Shown here in pieces: positions 17,282-27,507 of a stretch of DNA of 64,000 bases. The notes beneath the pieces are model-generated. The model worked only from the letters and a program-made list of their open reading frames with translations, had not been told where the DNA came from and searched no databases. Location of the stretch: assembly GCF_000789255.1 (NCBI RefSeq), contig NZ_CP009552.1, positions 1 to 64,000 of the forward strand. Reading direction: 5' to 3'. The translations under genes were made by a program, and so were the position numbers. How positions within the stretch are numbered: position 1 is the stretch's first letter; the number at the start of each line of letters is the position of its first letter. The DNA is from Geoglobus acetivorans. Its GTDB lineage: Archaea; Halobacteriota; Archaeoglobi; Archaeoglobales; Archaeoglobaceae.

Positions 17282-19602
17282 CGATTCTACATCTGAAGGT
17301 ATTTAGGGACATAAAGGCTCAGAAATATCAGTTTCTGGCAATTATCTTTCTGATCGTGGCAGGAGTTGGGCTTTTCTCAGCATTTTACATGGCCTATCTG
17401 AATTTGAGCACCACTTACCATCATTTTTATAACGAAATGGATTTTGAGGACCTTTCTGCCACGTTCCTTCCAATCAGTCAGGAAAAGCTTGAGAAGGTCA
17501 AGAGAATAGATGGAATAAAGGACTTTGTCATAAGGACGACGCTGTATGGCGTTTACGAAAGAGAAAACAGAGAAATCACTCTAAGAATCGTTACAATGCC
17601 TGATAAAATGGCAGTTAACAGACTGTACCTTGTGGAGGGCAGGTTTCCGGACAAGGGCGAAAACGCAATTCTGCTGCTGAAGAATTTTGCAGACTTTCAC
17701 GGGATAAAACCCGGTGAAGTTATTGAGGCAACTGTGGATGGAAAGAAGGTAAAATTTACGGTTTCTGGGATAGTCTATTCTCCCGAATTTCTCTGGATAT
17801 TTGAGTCCGGGAGCTGGATCACAACCCCTGAGAACTATGGTGTTGTTTTTGTCAACCACAGAACACTTGAAAAAGCGCTTGGGAAGGAATTGCCACCAAC
17901 GGAAATTCACATAACTGTGGTTGATAAAAGCAGGGTGGAAGGGGTCATAAACAGAGTTTCGGATGTGATTGGCAAGGACAATCTGATCACAATTTACAAA
18001 AGAGAAGATCAGCCAAGCTATCGGGCGCTAAAAATGGATCTCGATGGATTCAGGGAGATGGCAGTAATGTTCCCCGCTCTTTTTTATCTCATCTCTGCCA
18101 TGATGATTTACATACTGATGTCCCGTCTTGTCAGAGAACAGAGAAGAGTTATAGCAGTTTTGAGAGCCACTGGATATACTAAGACAGAGATACTTGTTCA
18201 CTATTCCCTTCACTCAGTAATCTCAGGAATTGTGGGAACTGCTGGAGGAATTGTACTGGGCTTTGTGCTATCTTCCGTAATAACTGATGTTTATGTGGGT
18301 TATCTCAACATCCCGTATTCTATAGTGGGAATTTATCCTGATGTCATCATGTTCTCTTTTGTTATGGGTATGGGCGTCCCAGCATTTGCAGGTATATTGA
18401 CTGCATTGACTGCGGCGAAGGTCGAGCCGGCTTCAGCACTGAGGGGCATAGAGGTCAAATCTGAAGGCATCAGGGCTGAAAAACTCTTTGCAATTTTTTC
18501 GAGAGCATCGCTTCTCACAAAGTTTGCAGTCCGAAATATGTTCAGAACTCCCCGGAGGACTGTTTACTCTATTTTTGCAGTAATGTCGAGTGTCGTGCTA
18601 CTCCTTGTATCTCTTTCGTTTGTTGATGCGACCAATTATGTTCTTGACACACAGTTTAATGAAATCACAACCTACAACGTAAAGGTGAAAACAGGCAGCG
18701 AGGAGATTTACGACAGGATAAAGAAAATGGAAGAGGTTGAGGAAGCCATAAAATTCATTGAAGCAGGAGTTGTTATAGAGAAGGATGGTAAAAGGAAAGC
18801 GACTGTTCTTTATGCTCTGCCTGCTGACCAGAATCTTATCAATATATTTGATATGGAGGGGCGGCGGAGGTTACCTCCATCAGATGGTGTTGTTTTGCCA
18901 GAAATAATTGCCAGGGAGCTCAGAATTTCTCCGGGTGAGGTAGTTTACCTGACTTCCCCCGAATTTGGAAAAATAAAGGTTAGGGTGTCGGAGATCTATG
19001 ATCAGCCAATGATTCCTGCAATGTATTCAGACATTGACTATTTTTCGAGAATTTCTGGACAGAAATTCAACACAATTGCAGTAAAATTCAGAGATGGCAT
19101 GGTGAATGAAGGGAAAACACGTATTTCAGAACTTGAAGGAGTCAGGATAGATTCAGTGGATGAACTGAAGGATTACATTGATCAGGTTATGGGTCTGATG
19201 TATGCTTTTACGGGTTTTGCACTTATTTTTGGTGGGTCCATTGGTTTTTCGGCAATCTTCAACACCGTAACTATAAGTGTTATGGAACGAAGGGTCGAAA
19301 TAGCAACCCTTAAGATGCTGGGATTTACGGATGGAGAAATCTTCAAGACTCTGGTACTGGAGGTCGTTTTAATGGGATTTGCAGGTATAGTTCTTGGCAT
19401 TCCTGCTGGTTACTATGTGGCTGGAAAATTCTTTGAGTCATTTGAAAGCGAGCTGTATCTGATCCCGATGAGGATTTCTCTTGGAAGTTATGCGATCTCC
19501 GTGATCTTTGTTCTGATGGTCATATTGCTGTCAATGGTTCCTGCATTCAGGTATATCAGGAAAATGGATATTCAGAAAATTGCAAGCGAGTTTGTTGGTT
19601 GA
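17275..19602 (+). CDS. ABC transporter permease with two FtsX domains
   Basis: 775 residues. The arrangement is: an N-terminal membrane helix (about 20-42), an extracellular MacB-like domain, an FtsX core with three helices (about 260-385), a further helix near 430-450 starting a second extracellular domain, and a second FtsX core (about 645-765). It thus joins two half-permeases in one chain, as in the LolE/MacB-like duplicated permeases. With the ATPase and the CARDB protein it forms a probable mechanotransmission or lipoprotein/peptide export system; the substrate is unknown. Confidence 0.88.
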   Translation: MVAILHLKVFRDIKAQKYQFLAIIFLIVAGVGLFSAFYMAYLNLSTTYHHFYNEMDFEDLSATFLPISQEKLEKVKRIDGIKDFVIRTTLYGVYERENREITLRIVTMPDKMAVNRLYLVEGRFPDKGENAILLLKNFADFHGIKPGEVIEATVDGKKVKFTVSGIVYSPEFLWIFESGSWITTPENYGVVFVNHRTLEKALGKELPPTEIHITVVDKSRVEGVINRVSDVIGKDNLITIYKREDQPSYRALKMDLDGFREMAVMFPALFYLISAMMIYILMSRLVREQRRVIAVLRATGYTKTEILVHYSLHSVISGIVGTAGGIVLGFVLSSVITDVYVGYLNIPYSIVGIYPDVIMFSFVMGMGVPAFAGILTALTAAKVEPASALRGIEVKSEGIRAEKLFAIFSRASLLTKFAVRNMFRTPRRTVYSIFAVMSSVVLLLVSLSFVDATNYVLDTQFNEITTYNVKVKTGSEEIYDRIKKMEEVEEAIKFIEAGVVIEKDGKRKATVLYALPADQNLINIFDMEGRRRLPPSDGVVLPEIIARELRISPGEVVYLTSPEFGKIKVRVSEIYDQPMIPAMYSDIDYFSRISGQKFNTIAVKFRDGMVNEGKTRISELEGVRIDSVDELKDYIDQVMGLMYAFTGFALIFGGSIGFSAIFNTVTISVMERRVEIATLKMLGFTDGEIFKTLVLEVVLMGFAGIVLGIPAGYYVAGKFFESFESELYLIPMRISLGSYAISVIFVLMVILLSMVPAFRYIRKMDIQKIASEFVG

Positions 19603-19625
19603 AATAAATCAAAATTTAAAAAAGC

Positions 19626-19979
19626 TCAGGTTCTGTAAGCTTCACCAAAGTCGAAGTCCAGTTCCTGGCTTATCAGGTCTCCTACTTCCCCGAGCAAACT
19701 TACCAGTCTGTTGTAGGAGTCCATAAAGTTCCTGACACTCTCAAGCTCGTTCAACTTTCCCTGAATTTCGGTCAGGGAGTTCAGTAAAGCCTCATCTACT
19801 TCTCCCATGAGCTGTTTTGAGAGGAATTCCTGCTGCTTTTCCTGAAATTCTATCAGAAGATTCTGAGCAACTTCATCCTGCTTTAAAACTTCTTCTGTGG
19901 CAATAAATTCCCTATATTCCTCGCTCTCGGATATAGATTTTGCAAGGGCTATTGCCCTATCTCTAATTACGTCATTCAT
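19626..19979 (-). CDS. YlbF-family protein
   Basis: 117-residue all-helical, charged protein with the YlbF/YmcA (DUF964) pattern: SESEEYREFIATEEVLKQDEV followed by a Q-rich helix FQEKQQEFLSKQLMGE. In bacteria such proteins act with RNase Y; in archaea the role is not known. It has its own minus-strand TATA-like element at about 20015-20025 and converges with the ABC permease gene. Confidence 0.75.
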   Translation of the reverse strand: MNDVIRDRAIALAKSISESEEYREFIATEEVLKQDEVAQNLLIEFQEKQQEFLSKQLMGEVDEALLNSLTEIQGKLNELESVRNFMDSYNRLVSLLGEVGDLISQELDFDFGEAYRT

Positions 19980-20074
19980 TTATTTCACCTTCCTTTCTTC
20001 CCCGCTTGCCTTACAAACTATTTTAATGTTTCGCTGTTATCTTGGCATGAGGTTGTGGATACGCTGTGTTCTCC

Positions 20075-20087
20075 GATATATTTATTA
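20075..20087 (+). promoter_or_regulatory. TATA box of the ribosomal protein L15e gene
   Basis: GATATATTTATTAAG-like element about 45-60 bases ahead of the L15e ATG. GGAGGG follows at about 20122-20128. It may drive the whole downstream information-processing gene run. Confidence 0.55.
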
Positions 20088-20133
20088 AGCCATTTAGAAA
20101 AGCTCGCTTAATCACGCTAATGGAGGGTTAAAA

Positions 20134-20715
20134 ATGAAATCAGCTTACGCGTACATAAGGGATGCATGGAAAAGACCCTGGGATGGCTATGTTGGCCAGC
20201 TGATGTGGGAGAGATTGCAGAAGTGGAGAAGAGAGCCAGCCATAGTCAGGGTCGAGAGACCCACGAGACTTGACAGAGCAAGAGCCCTTGGATACAAGGC
20301 CAAGAAGGGAGTTGTAGTAGTGAGAGTCAGGATTAGGAGAGGTGGAAGGAGAATAAGCAGGCCTAACAAAGGCAGGAAGACAAAGAACCTCATGGTAAGC
20401 AGACTGACGCCCAAGAAGAATCTCCAGTGGATTGCTGAGGAAAGGGCAGCAAGGAAGTATCCAAATATGGAAGTGCTCAACTCCTACTGGGTTGGAGAGG
20501 ACGGCAGATACAAGTGGTTTGAGGTAATTCTCGTTGACAGAGCACATCCAGCTGTTCTGAGTGATCCGCAACTTTCCGGAGTGGCGAATCAGAAGGGCAG
20601 GGTTTTCAGGGGGCTAACCTCTGCGGGGAGGAAATCAAGAGGTCTGAGGAAGAAAGGCAGGGGAGCTGAGAAGGTCAGACCAAGCTACCGGGCCAATTTC
20701 AGAAGAAAAGATTGA
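20134..20715 (+). CDS. rpl15e: 50S ribosomal protein L15e
   Basis: 193 residues, very basic. The start [20 protein letters not shown] and the tail [19 protein letters not shown] are typical of L15e, and the length is standard. GGAGGG sits a few bases before the ATG. It heads the run of RNA-processing and translation genes. Confidence 0.96.
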   Translation: MKSAYAYIRDAWKRPWDGYVGQLMWERLQKWRREPAIVRVERPTRLDRARALGYKAKKGVVVVRVRIRRGGRRISRPNKGRKTKNLMVSRLTPKKNLQWIAEERAARKYPNMEVLNSYWVGEDGRYKWFEVILVDRAHPAVLSDPQLSGVANQKGRVFRGLTSAGRKSRGLRKKGRGAEKVRPSYRANFRRKD

Positions 20716-20731
20716 TTCCCAATCTATTTTT

Positions 20732-21169
20732 ATGAAAATTGACAATATCGTTCTTTCAGCGATTGTTTATTCTACGGAGGATCCAGATAAGGTTTCTCAG
20801 GCCTTATCCAACCTCATTCCATTTGAGTTTGAAATCCTTGTGAGCAGGGCAACCGGACACTTTGGAAACCCTCTGGAGTTTCTTGAGGTGGAGCTGAAAA
20901 GAAAAAGGGAGATAAAGGAATTCTGGAACAATCTCGTTGACCGTCTTGGAGATCAGAGGGAAGTTCTTGTGGAATTCATTGAAGATGTTGTCGATGAGGA
21001 AGGTGTGTTTCACATAAGGCTCAACAAACAATCTGTGTATCTTGGAAACGTTGAGCTTGATTTTGGTGGGGACTCAATACTTGTCAGAGCAAAACTCGTT
21101 ACGTTTCCAGCAAGAAGGGAAAAAATTATTGATTTCGCAAGGAAGATAATCTCTGAAGGTTATGATTGA
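20732..21169 (+). CDS. exosome-associated RNA-binding protein (COG1325/DUF54)
   Basis: 145-residue protein with the COG1325 pattern: IVYSTEDPDKVSQALSNL at the start, and GNPLEFLEVELKRKREIKEF with FHIRLNKQSVYLGNVEL in the middle. This family neighbours exosome and RNase P genes in many archaea and is predicted to bind RNA. It lies 16 bases after L15e and overlaps the Rpp30 gene by 8 bases. The exact biochemical role is inferred from context. Confidence 0.82.
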   Translation: MKIDNIVLSAIVYSTEDPDKVSQALSNLIPFEFEILVSRATGHFGNPLEFLEVELKRKREIKEFWNNLVDRLGDQREVLVEFIEDVVDEEGVFHIRLNKQSVYLGNVELDFGGDSILVRAKLVTFPARREKIIDFARKIISEGYD

Positions 21170-21740
21170 CTTCATAAGGTTTGATTATAAGGGAAATGTG
21201 GATTTCGGGTTTAAAACATATGTTGTTTTTGGAGAAGAGACTGAAAGCAATTATCAGGGCTGCATGATTTATGCATCTTCCACAAAAGAGCTGAGAGGGA
21301 AGCTAAGGGGTGTGGATGGATTAATAGGCGTTATGAGTGAGAGGGTTGATGTTAACAGGTATGCGGTGATGCGAAAGAAGGTGGATGTTCTGCTGGATTT
21401 TCCGGGCAGAAAGCTTGATTATCCAACTTTTAAGCTTGCAAGAGAGAAAGATGTTCTCGTTGAGATATCTCTTTCAACGCTCATGAGTTTTGAAGGATGG
21501 CGAAGAGTGGGTTATCTGGATGAGCTGAGGACGATGTTCAGAGTTATAAACAAATTCGACACACCCTTTATACTTACAAGCGGTGCGGAGAATATTTACA
21601 GCATGCGGAAAATGTCTCAGATTTATCATGTGTTTGATTTTCTCGGGGCAGATGTGGAAAGGGCAAAATTCTGGGCGGAAAGGCTGTACAGAAGGCTATA
21701 CGACGACAGTTACATTATGGATGGAGTTGAAATCCTATGA
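21162..21740 (+). CDS. rnp3: RNase P protein component 3 (Rpp30)
   Basis: 192-residue TIM-barrel-like PHP relative. Landmarks are GVMSERVDVNRYAVMRKKVDVLLDF, then ARExDVLVEISLS and FILTSGAENIYSMR, matching archaeal Rpp30. It works with Pop5 as the catalytic-domain pair of archaeal RNase P, which removes 5 prime leaders from pre-tRNA. It overlaps the genes on both sides (8 bases upstream, 4 downstream). Confidence 0.9.
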   Translation: MIDFIRFDYKGNVDFGFKTYVVFGEETESNYQGCMIYASSTKELRGKLRGVDGLIGVMSERVDVNRYAVMRKKVDVLLDFPGRKLDYPTFKLAREKDVLVEISLSTLMSFEGWRRVGYLDELRTMFRVINKFDTPFILTSGAENIYSMRKMSQIYHVFDFLGADVERAKFWAERLYRRLYDDSYIMDGVEIL

Positions 21741-22093
21741 AAGCACTACCCCCCTCACTCAGGAAGAGAAAAAGATATATTGCTTTCAGATTTATTGGAA
21801 CTGGAAATATAGAAAAATCTGAAGTTTCAGATGTGCTGAAAAATACCACGATCCAGCTGTTTGGGGAATTGAATGCCCCAAAACTCCGTTTGATTGAGTT
21901 CGACGGTGAAGCTGGAATGGTAATGTGCGAGCATAGTGAAGTGGATAAAATAAAAATAACCCTAACGCTGATTGAGGAAATAAATGGTAAAAAAGTAATC
22001 CCGCTGATATTAGGTGTCGCAGGGACAATTAAAAGCTGTAGAAGAAAATATCTGGAGGTGTTAAGAAATGCAGATTCCGCAAATGGGATATGA
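21737..22093 (+). CDS. rnp2: RNase P protein component 2 (Pop5)
   Basis: 118 residues. The start LPPSLRKRKRYIAFRFIG and the end GTIKSCRRKYL are characteristic of archaeal Pop5, which pairs with Rpp30 (the preceding gene). The gene overlaps psmA by 26 bases, so translation is tightly packed. Confidence 0.9.
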   Translation: MKALPPSLRKRKRYIAFRFIGTGNIEKSEVSDVLKNTTIQLFGELNAPKLRLIEFDGEAGMVMCEHSEVDKIKITLTLIEEINGKKVIPLILGVAGTIKSCRRKYLEVLRNADSANGI

Positions 22094-22808
22094 CCGGGCG
22101 ATAACGATTTTCAGCCCAGATGGTAGATTGTATCAGGTTGAATATGCAAGAGAGGCTGTGAAAAGGGGGGCAACCGCAATCGGAATTAAAACAAAGGAAG
22201 GAGTAGTTGTTCTGGCGGATCGGAGAGTGGGTAGCAGGTTGCTCGAGGCGGATACAATTGAAAAAATTTACAGGATCGATTCTCACATCTGTGCTGCAAC
22301 TTCCGGACTGGTTGCAGATGCAAGAGTGCTTATAGCAAGAGCGAGGCTCGAGGCTCAGATTAACAAGCTCACCTATGATGAGCCAATCGGTGTGAAAGAG
22401 CTTGCAAGAAAAATCTGCGATTTCAAGCAGCAGTACACTCAGTATGGTGGAGTCAGGCCTTTTGGTGTCTCTCTTCTGATAGCCGGTGTTGACGATGAAC
22501 CCAAGCTTTTTGAGACTGACCCAAGTGGTGCTTTGTTAGAGTATAAGGCCACCGCAATCGGTTCGGGAAGAAATGAGGTTATGGAGTATTTTGAGAAGGA
22601 ATACCGTGAGGACATGTCTCTGGATGATGCAATCCTTCTCGGTCTGGTGGCGATGGGCAAGGCCATAAACAGCGAGCTTGACGCTGAGGGAATCGAGGTG
22701 GGAACCGTAAGGGTCGACGATAAGGAATTCAAACTTCTGACGTATGAGGAACTCGGGAGCTACATTGAAAAGGCAAACCAGATAATCGGCGAGGAGCTCG
22801 GCAAGTAA
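22068..22808 (+). CDS. psmA: 20S proteasome alpha subunit
   Basis: 246 residues. The N-terminal gate region [20 protein letters not shown] and the [10 protein letters not shown] block are the alpha-subunit signature; no catalytic N-terminal Thr is expected. It forms the outer rings of the 20S core. Its place between RNase P and exosome genes is a conserved archaeal arrangement; the beta subunit is not in this window. Confidence 0.96.
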   Translation: MQIPQMGYDRAITIFSPDGRLYQVEYAREAVKRGATAIGIKTKEGVVVLADRRVGSRLLEADTIEKIYRIDSHICAATSGLVADARVLIARARLEAQINKLTYDEPIGVKELARKICDFKQQYTQYGGVRPFGVSLLIAGVDDEPKLFETDPSGALLEYKATAIGSGRNEVMEYFEKEYREDMSLDDAILLGLVAMGKAINSELDAEGIEVGTVRVDDKEFKLLTYEELGSYIEKANQIIGEELGK

Positions 22809-22821
22809 AGGGGGCTCCGGC

Positions 22822-23523
22822 ATGGTATCCTTAGAGAAGGCAGTGATTGCAAGGCTTCGAAAGGGTGGCGAAAACTTCGAAGTTCTTGTGGACCCATACC
22901 TTGCGAGAGATCTGAAGGAAGGCAAGGAAGTGAACTTCGATGAACTTGTGGCGGCTGAAGAGGTGTTTCATGATGCAAAGAAGGGAACAAGGGCATCTGT
23001 GGAGGATCTGCAAAAGGTCTTTGGCACATCCGATATAACCGAGATCATAAGGACGATAATTCTTGAGGGAGATGTTCAGATAACTGCAGAACAGAGAAAG
23101 GAGATGCTTGAACAGAAGAAACGGCAGGTTATTGAGTACATCCGTAGGAACGCAATTGATCCGAGAACGAATGCTCCCCATACGTATTCGAGGATAGAGG
23201 CTGCTCTTGAGGAAGCAAGGGTGAACATAGACATTTTTAAGCCTGCTGAGGCACAGGCGAAGGAAATTGTTAAGGCTTTAAAGCCAATTCTGCCTCTGAA
23301 GTTTGAGGAAGTTGATATAGCAATAAAGATTCCTCCAGAATATACTGGCAAGGCCATATCAGCTCTCTATAACTTTGGAACCGTTATTAGGGAGGAATGG
23401 CAGAGAGACGGGAGCTGGGTATGTGTGATGAGAATTCCTGCAGGAATGCAGGCAGATTTAATGGACCTGCTCGGCAGGGTTGCAAAAGGGGAGGCGCTGA
23501 CAAAAATACTGAGCCGGAGGTGA
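22822..23523 (+). CDS. sdo1: ribosome maturation factor SBDS
   Basis: 233 residues, three-domain SBDS size. The N-terminal FYSH domain contains [19 protein letters not shown], and the middle and C-terminal domains include [18 protein letters not shown]. With EF-2-like GTPases, SBDS releases aIF6 from the large subunit. A GGGGGCTCCGG spacer precedes the ATG. It is followed after one base by rrp4. Confidence 0.95.
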   Translation: MVSLEKAVIARLRKGGENFEVLVDPYLARDLKEGKEVNFDELVAAEEVFHDAKKGTRASVEDLQKVFGTSDITEIIRTIILEGDVQITAEQRKEMLEQKKRQVIEYIRRNAIDPRTNAPHTYSRIEAALEEARVNIDIFKPAEAQAKEIVKALKPILPLKFEEVDIAIKIPPEYTGKAISALYNFGTVIREEWQRDGSWVCVMRIPAGMQADLMDLLGRVAKGEALTKILSRR

Positions 23524-23524
23524 A

Positions 23525-24202
23525 ATGATGACAAGGCCTATAGTGTTGCCCGGAGAACTGCTCGCATCAAATCCAAAGGTTGCGGGAGCCGGCACGTATG
23601 TTGATAAAGGGAAGGTTTATGCAAAATTCCTGGGATTGCTTGATAAATCGGAAACGTCTGTAAGGGTAATCCCTCTGAAAGGCAGGTACATCCCATCTGT
23701 GGGGGATGTCGTTATTGGTATTGTCAGGGAGGTTACGTCCAACGGATGGGCGGTGGATATAAATTCGCCCTACCAGGGGTTTTTACCCGCTGCAGAAAAC
23801 CCCGAGATGAGACCAAACAGAAAACCGAACGATATCCTTGAGATAGGTGATATAATAATTGCCAAGGTCGTCAATATCGATCCTAAAATGAAGGTTACGC
23901 TCACGATGAAGGATAGAATGTGCAGGGCGGTCAGGTTTGGGAGGATAGTTCCAATAAACCCTGCAAGAGTGCCAAGAGTCATCGGAAAAGGAGGTAGCAT
24001 GATTAAGCTCTTTAAAACCGAACTTGGAGTTCAGATTATCGTTGGCAAGAACGGACTCATCTGGATAAGCGGTGACAGGAGGAAGGTAAATATTGTGGAA
24101 GAGGCAATATATATTATCGAGTCTGAAGCCCATACTGAGGGGCTTACAGATAGGATTACGGAGTTTGTTAAGAGGAGGAAAGGTGAATTAAATGGTCAGT
24201 GA
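23525..24202 (+). CDS. rrp4: exosome RNA-binding subunit Rrp4
   Basis: 225 residues. The N-terminal domain ([12 protein letters not shown]), the central S1 domain ([21 protein letters not shown]) and the KH domain ([20 protein letters not shown]) are in order. It forms part of the trimeric RNA-entry cap of the archaeal exosome. GGAGGTG lies just before two adjacent ATGs (23525 and 23528); either may start. Overlaps rrp41 by 11 bases. Confidence 0.96.
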   Translation: MMTRPIVLPGELLASNPKVAGAGTYVDKGKVYAKFLGLLDKSETSVRVIPLKGRYIPSVGDVVIGIVREVTSNGWAVDINSPYQGFLPAAENPEMRPNRKPNDILEIGDIIIAKVVNIDPKMKVTLTMKDRMCRAVRFGRIVPINPARVPRVIGKGGSMIKLFKTELGVQIIVGKNGLIWISGDRRKVNIVEEAIYIIESEAHTEGLTDRITEFVKRRKGELNGQ

Positions 24203-24962
24203 GGATTTGAACAGGCTTAGTGGAGATATTCAGCTAATTGTTGATGGGAAGAGACTGGATGGTAGAGGCTTTGATGAACTCAGGCCAATAAACATCAAGG
24301 TCGGCGTTCTGAAGAGGGCCGACGGTTCGTGCTACCTTGAAATGGGTAAGAACAAGGTTGTTGCCGCGGTTTATGGGCCAAGAGAGGTCCATCCGAGACA
24401 TCTTGCCGATCCCGTCAAGGCTGTTGTGAGGTACAGGTACAGCATGGCTCCGTTCAGTGTGGAGGAGAGAAAGAGACCCGGTCCTGACAGAAGGAGCATA
24501 GAGATATCCAAGGTGAGCAGAGAGGCCATAGAGGCGGTTGTAATGAAGGAACTTTTTCCGAGAAGTGGGATAGATGTCTTTGTTGAGGTCCTTCAGGCAG
24601 ATGCTGGAACAAGGACTGCATGCCTTAATGCAGCAAGTGTGGCTCTGGTTGATGCTGGCGTGCCAATGAGGGGACTGATTTCGAGTGTTGCAGTTGCGAA
24701 GGTGGATGACGTTCTCGTTTTGGATCCCATGAAAGAGGAGGATAATTACGGTCAGGCAGATATCCCCTTTGCCTTCTTCATCAGAAATGACAAAATCGAG
24801 TCCATTGCACTCCTGCAGATGGATGGCAGGGTGAGCAGGGACGAGTTCAAAGAAGCACTTGAAATGGCAAAAAGAGGGGCAATGGAGATTTACCAAATGC
24901 AGAAAGAGGCGATAAAGGCGGAGTACATGATTGAGAGTGAAGAGGTGAACAGCGATGAGTGA
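24192..24962 (+). CDS. rrp41: exosome catalytic subunit Rrp41
   Basis: 256-residue RNase PH domain. [32 protein letters not shown] and the acidic active-site region [18 protein letters not shown] identify the phosphorolytic subunit, which degrades RNA 3 prime to 5 prime. It forms the hexameric ring with Rrp42 encoded next, overlapping by 8 bases. Confidence 0.97.
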   Translation: MVSEDLNRLSGDIQLIVDGKRLDGRGFDELRPINIKVGVLKRADGSCYLEMGKNKVVAAVYGPREVHPRHLADPVKAVVRYRYSMAPFSVEERKRPGPDRRSIEISKVSREAIEAVVMKELFPRSGIDVFVEVLQADAGTRTACLNAASVALVDAGVPMRGLISSVAVAKVDDVLVLDPMKEEDNYGQADIPFAFFIRNDKIESIALLQMDGRVSRDEFKEALEMAKRGAMEIYQMQKEAIKAEYMIESEEVNSDE

Positions 24963-25734
24963 AGACATTTTGCTTGACATAAAACGAGATTATATCCTGA
25001 GCAAGCTTAGAGATGGGGAGAGGATTGATGGCAGGGCTTTTGATGAATACCGGAACATTGAGATAGAAACGGGACTTGTGGAGAAGGCCGAAGGATCAGC
25101 GTTAGTCAAAATCGGAAACACTCAGGTCATTGTTGGAGTGAAAATGCAGCCTGGTGAACCCTTCCCCGACACCCCCGATAAGGGCATCATAATCACGAAT
25201 GCAGAACTTGTACCTCTTGCATCACCCACATTTGAGCCGGGACCTCCAGACGAGCATTCCATTGAGCTTGCAAGGGTTGTTGACAGAGGCATCAGGGAGA
25301 GCGAGGCAGTTGATCTGTCAAAGCTTGTTATTGAGGAAGGGGAGAAGGTGTGGATGGTCTTTATAGATGTCTGGGCTCTTGACGATGATGGCAACCTGAT
25401 GGATGCCTCAGCCCTTGGAGCCATTGCGGCCCTCCTTAATACAACGGTCCCCGCTGAGAGGTTTGAGGCTGGAGATGACTTCCCTCTTCCGGTCAGGGAT
25501 CTGCCTGTGGCAGTAACCACCCAGATTATTGGAGACTATGCAGTGGTTGACCCGTGCAAGGATGAGGAGAATGCGTCGAAAAACTTTATAACCGTAACCA
25601 CCGACAGCGAGGATAACATTGTGGCCATGCAGAAAAGCGGAAGCCATCTGCTTGATGAGGACAGGCTGATCGAAATAGTTGATATGAGCATAAGAAAAGC
25701 CAAGGAGAATAGAAAACTGCTCAAAGAGGTGTGA
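24955..25734 (+). CDS. rrp42: exosome structural subunit Rrp42
   Basis: 259-residue RNase PH-like partner of Rrp41. The N-terminal helix region and [18 protein letters not shown] are present, while the C-terminal [15 protein letters not shown] lacks the acidic catalytic arrangement of Rrp41, as expected for the non-catalytic ring subunit that still helps bind RNA. Confidence 0.96.
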   Translation: MSEDILLDIKRDYILSKLRDGERIDGRAFDEYRNIEIETGLVEKAEGSALVKIGNTQVIVGVKMQPGEPFPDTPDKGIIITNAELVPLASPTFEPGPPDEHSIELARVVDRGIRESEAVDLSKLVIEEGEKVWMVFIDVWALDDDGNLMDASALGAIAALLNTTVPAERFEAGDDFPLPVRDLPVAVTTQIIGDYAVVDPCKDEENASKNFITVTTDSEDNIVAMQKSGSHLLDEDRLIEIVDMSIRKAKENRKLLKEV

Positions 25735-25737
25735 GGA

Positions 25738-26004
25738 ATGGCGAGAACAAAAAAAGTTAAAATGGCTGGGAGGTACGGGCCCAGATATGGTCTCAGAGTT
25801 AGAAGAACGCTCATCGAGATTGAAACCGCTCAGAGGAAGAAATATGTGTGCAAGAAGTGTGGGAAAAAGGCCGTGAAGAGAGTTGGGACTGCTATTTGGG
25901 AGTGCAGAAGCTGCGGATACAAATTTGCGGGTGGGGCATACATACCAACGTCACCCTCAATGAAACTTGTTGAACAGGCTCTGAGCAAAGGTAGAAGCCT
26001 ATGA
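25738..26004 (+). CDS. rpl37ae: 50S ribosomal protein L37Ae
   Basis: 88 residues. A basic N-terminus (KMAGRYGPRYGLRVRR) precedes a zinc ribbon with CKKCGKK and CRSCGYK, and GGAYIPTSP follows, all typical of L37Ae. GAGG-like spacing sits before the ATG. The stop overlaps the rpo12 start (ATGA). Confidence 0.95.
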   Translation: MARTKKVKMAGRYGPRYGLRVRRTLIEIETAQRKKYVCKKCGKKAVKRVGTAIWECRSCGYKFAGGAYIPTSPSMKLVEQALSKGRSL

Positions 26005-26144
26005 GCGTTTTTATCTGTGTTTTCTGCGGGTCCGAAGTGGATATCGATCTGGACAGGAATCACATCCAGTGCACGAAATGTGGTAGCAGGGTTGTAATGA
26101 AACCCAAGCCACCCGCATTGAAAAAACGAGTAAAGGCAGTATAA
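26001..26144 (+). CDS. rpoP: DNA-directed RNA polymerase subunit P (Rpo12)
   Basis: 47 residues: a zinc ribbon with CVFCGS and CTKCGSR, then the basic tail KPPALKKRVKAV. Size and tail fit archaeal Rpo12, the small zinc-binding polymerase subunit usually encoded after L37Ae. It is translationally coupled to that gene by ATGA. Confidence 0.9.
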   Translation: MSVFICVFCGSEVDIDLDRNHIQCTKCGSRVVMKPKPPALKKRVKAV

Positions 26145-26185
26145 AAACAGAAACCATTTTCTAACCCATTTTCAAAAATAATTTT

Positions 26186-26413
26186 ATGGATACGAAAGTA
26201 TGTCCGTTCTGTGGAGGGGAAATGCTGAAAGGTAAAACGAATCTCTATGGTCATGCAAGATATTTCTGGATGAAACCCTGGGCAGGATTTTTTTCCATGT
26301 CGGTAAATGCTCACCCCTGGCTGTGCATCCGATGTGGAGTGATTCTGCCTTATGTCGAGGAACGGGAGCTTGAAAAAATAAGAATGGAATATGAGCGTCA
26401 GAGAATGGGATAA
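26186..26413 (+). CDS. small zinc-ribbon protein (DUF6487-like)
   Basis: 75 residues with two CxxC pairs (CPFCGGEM at residues 6-13 and CIRCG near residue 47) that would bind one zinc. The CPxCGxxM-G-K start is like short bacterial and archaeal zinc-ribbon proteins of unknown role. An AT-rich stretch AAAAATAATTTTATGG runs into the ATG, suggesting a leaderless start or a very short leader. It converges with aroC. Confidence 0.65.
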   Translation: MDTKVCPFCGGEMLKGKTNLYGHARYFWMKPWAGFFSMSVNAHPWLCIRCGVILPYVEERELEKIRMEYERQRMG

Positions 26414-26418
26414 ATCCA

Positions 26419-27507
26419 TCAGAGAAATCTCGGCACAAGTCCCTGCAGCATCATGAGGTCGAGGATTGCTATTGCTGTCATCGCCTCTGCAACAACAACC
26501 GCTCTCGGTACTATGCAGGGGTCGTGCCTCCCCCTGACGGATATTTCCTCGTTTTCCAATGTTCTGAGATTCACGGTCTTTTGAATTTTTGAAATGCTTG
26601 GGGTTGGTTTTACTGCGAGCCTTATGAGTATGTCCTGACCGGTTGTTATTCCACCGAGGACGCCACCGGCATTGTTCGTGAAGAACCCGACTTGTCCCTT
26701 TTCCACATACATTTCATCGTTGAATTCACTTCCTTTCAATCTTGCCGATTCAAAGCCTGCTCCAAACTCAACTCCCTTCACGGCCGGAATGCTCATGAGT
26801 GCGTATGCGAGGTAAGCTTCGGCCTTCATGAATACTGGCTCTCCGAGTCCTGCGGGAACCCCTTTGACAACGATTTCGACAACCCCTCCAACACTGTCTC
26901 CCTCTCTCATTGCTTCCCGGATTCTCTCCAAAGCAAGTTCTTCTTTTTCGGCATCTGGAAACCTTATTTCGCTCTTCTCTGCTTTTTCGAAAATTTCCTC
27001 GATTTCACCATCGACCTCTGCTCTCACTCCAGCAATTTCTCCGGAGTAGCCATACACCCTGATTCCGAATTTTTCGAGAATCTTTTTCGCTATCGCTCCG
27101 CCAGCAACTCTTGCAACGGTCTCCCTCCCTGATGCTCTGCCTCCCCCTCTCCAGTCCCTGATGCCAAACTTTGCGAAGTATGTGTAGTCTGCATGGCCCG
27201 GTCTCGCAAGGTCTTTAATTCCCTCATACGCTCTGGAGTCTGCATCTTTATTTTCTATGATGATTGCGATAGGGGTTCCGAGGGTTTTACCTTCAAACAC
27301 GCCAGAAATTATTTTTACCTCGTCTTTTTCCTTTCTTGGCGATGCAAATCTGCCTCCTGGCCTTCTTCGCCTCAGCTCCCGGTTTATGTCCTCTTCATCG
27401 AGGCTCAATCCTGCGGGGCACCCATCGACAACACAGCCCACAGCATAACCGTGGCTTTCACCGAATGTCGCAACCCTGAACACTCTTCCAAACGTGTTTC
27501 CAGTCAT
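26419..27507 (-). CDS. aroC: chorismate synthase
   Basis: 362 residues. The signatures [18 protein letters not shown] (N-terminal), the internal [20 protein letters not shown] and the C-terminal [12 protein letters not shown] are the family blocks that bind FMN and EPSP. It converts 5-enolpyruvylshikimate-3-phosphate to chorismate, the last common step to aromatic amino acids. The start overlaps the aroA stop, so the two shikimate genes form one operon. Confidence 0.96.
   Translation of the reverse strand: MTGNTFGRVFRVATFGESHGYAVGCVVDGCPAGLSLDEEDINRELRRRRPGGRFASPRKEKDEVKIISGVFEGKTLGTPIAIIIENKDADSRAYEGIKDLARPGHADYTYFAKFGIRDWRGGGRASGRETVARVAGGAIAKKILEKFGIRVYGYSGEIAGVRAEVDGEIEEIFEKAEKSEIRFPDAEKEELALERIREAMREGDSVGGVVEIVVKGVPAGLGEPVFMKAEAYLAYALMSIPAVKGVEFGAGFESARLKGSEFNDEMYVEKGQVGFFTNNAGGVLGGITTGQDILIRLAVKPTPSISKIQKTVNLRTLENEEISVRGRHDPCIVPRAVVVAEAMTAIAILDLMMLQGLVPRFL

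Noticed and set aside
24234-24980. 248-codon minus-strand frame opposite rrp41
   Set aside because: His/Cys/Leu-rich shadow of the exosome gene without any conserved pattern.
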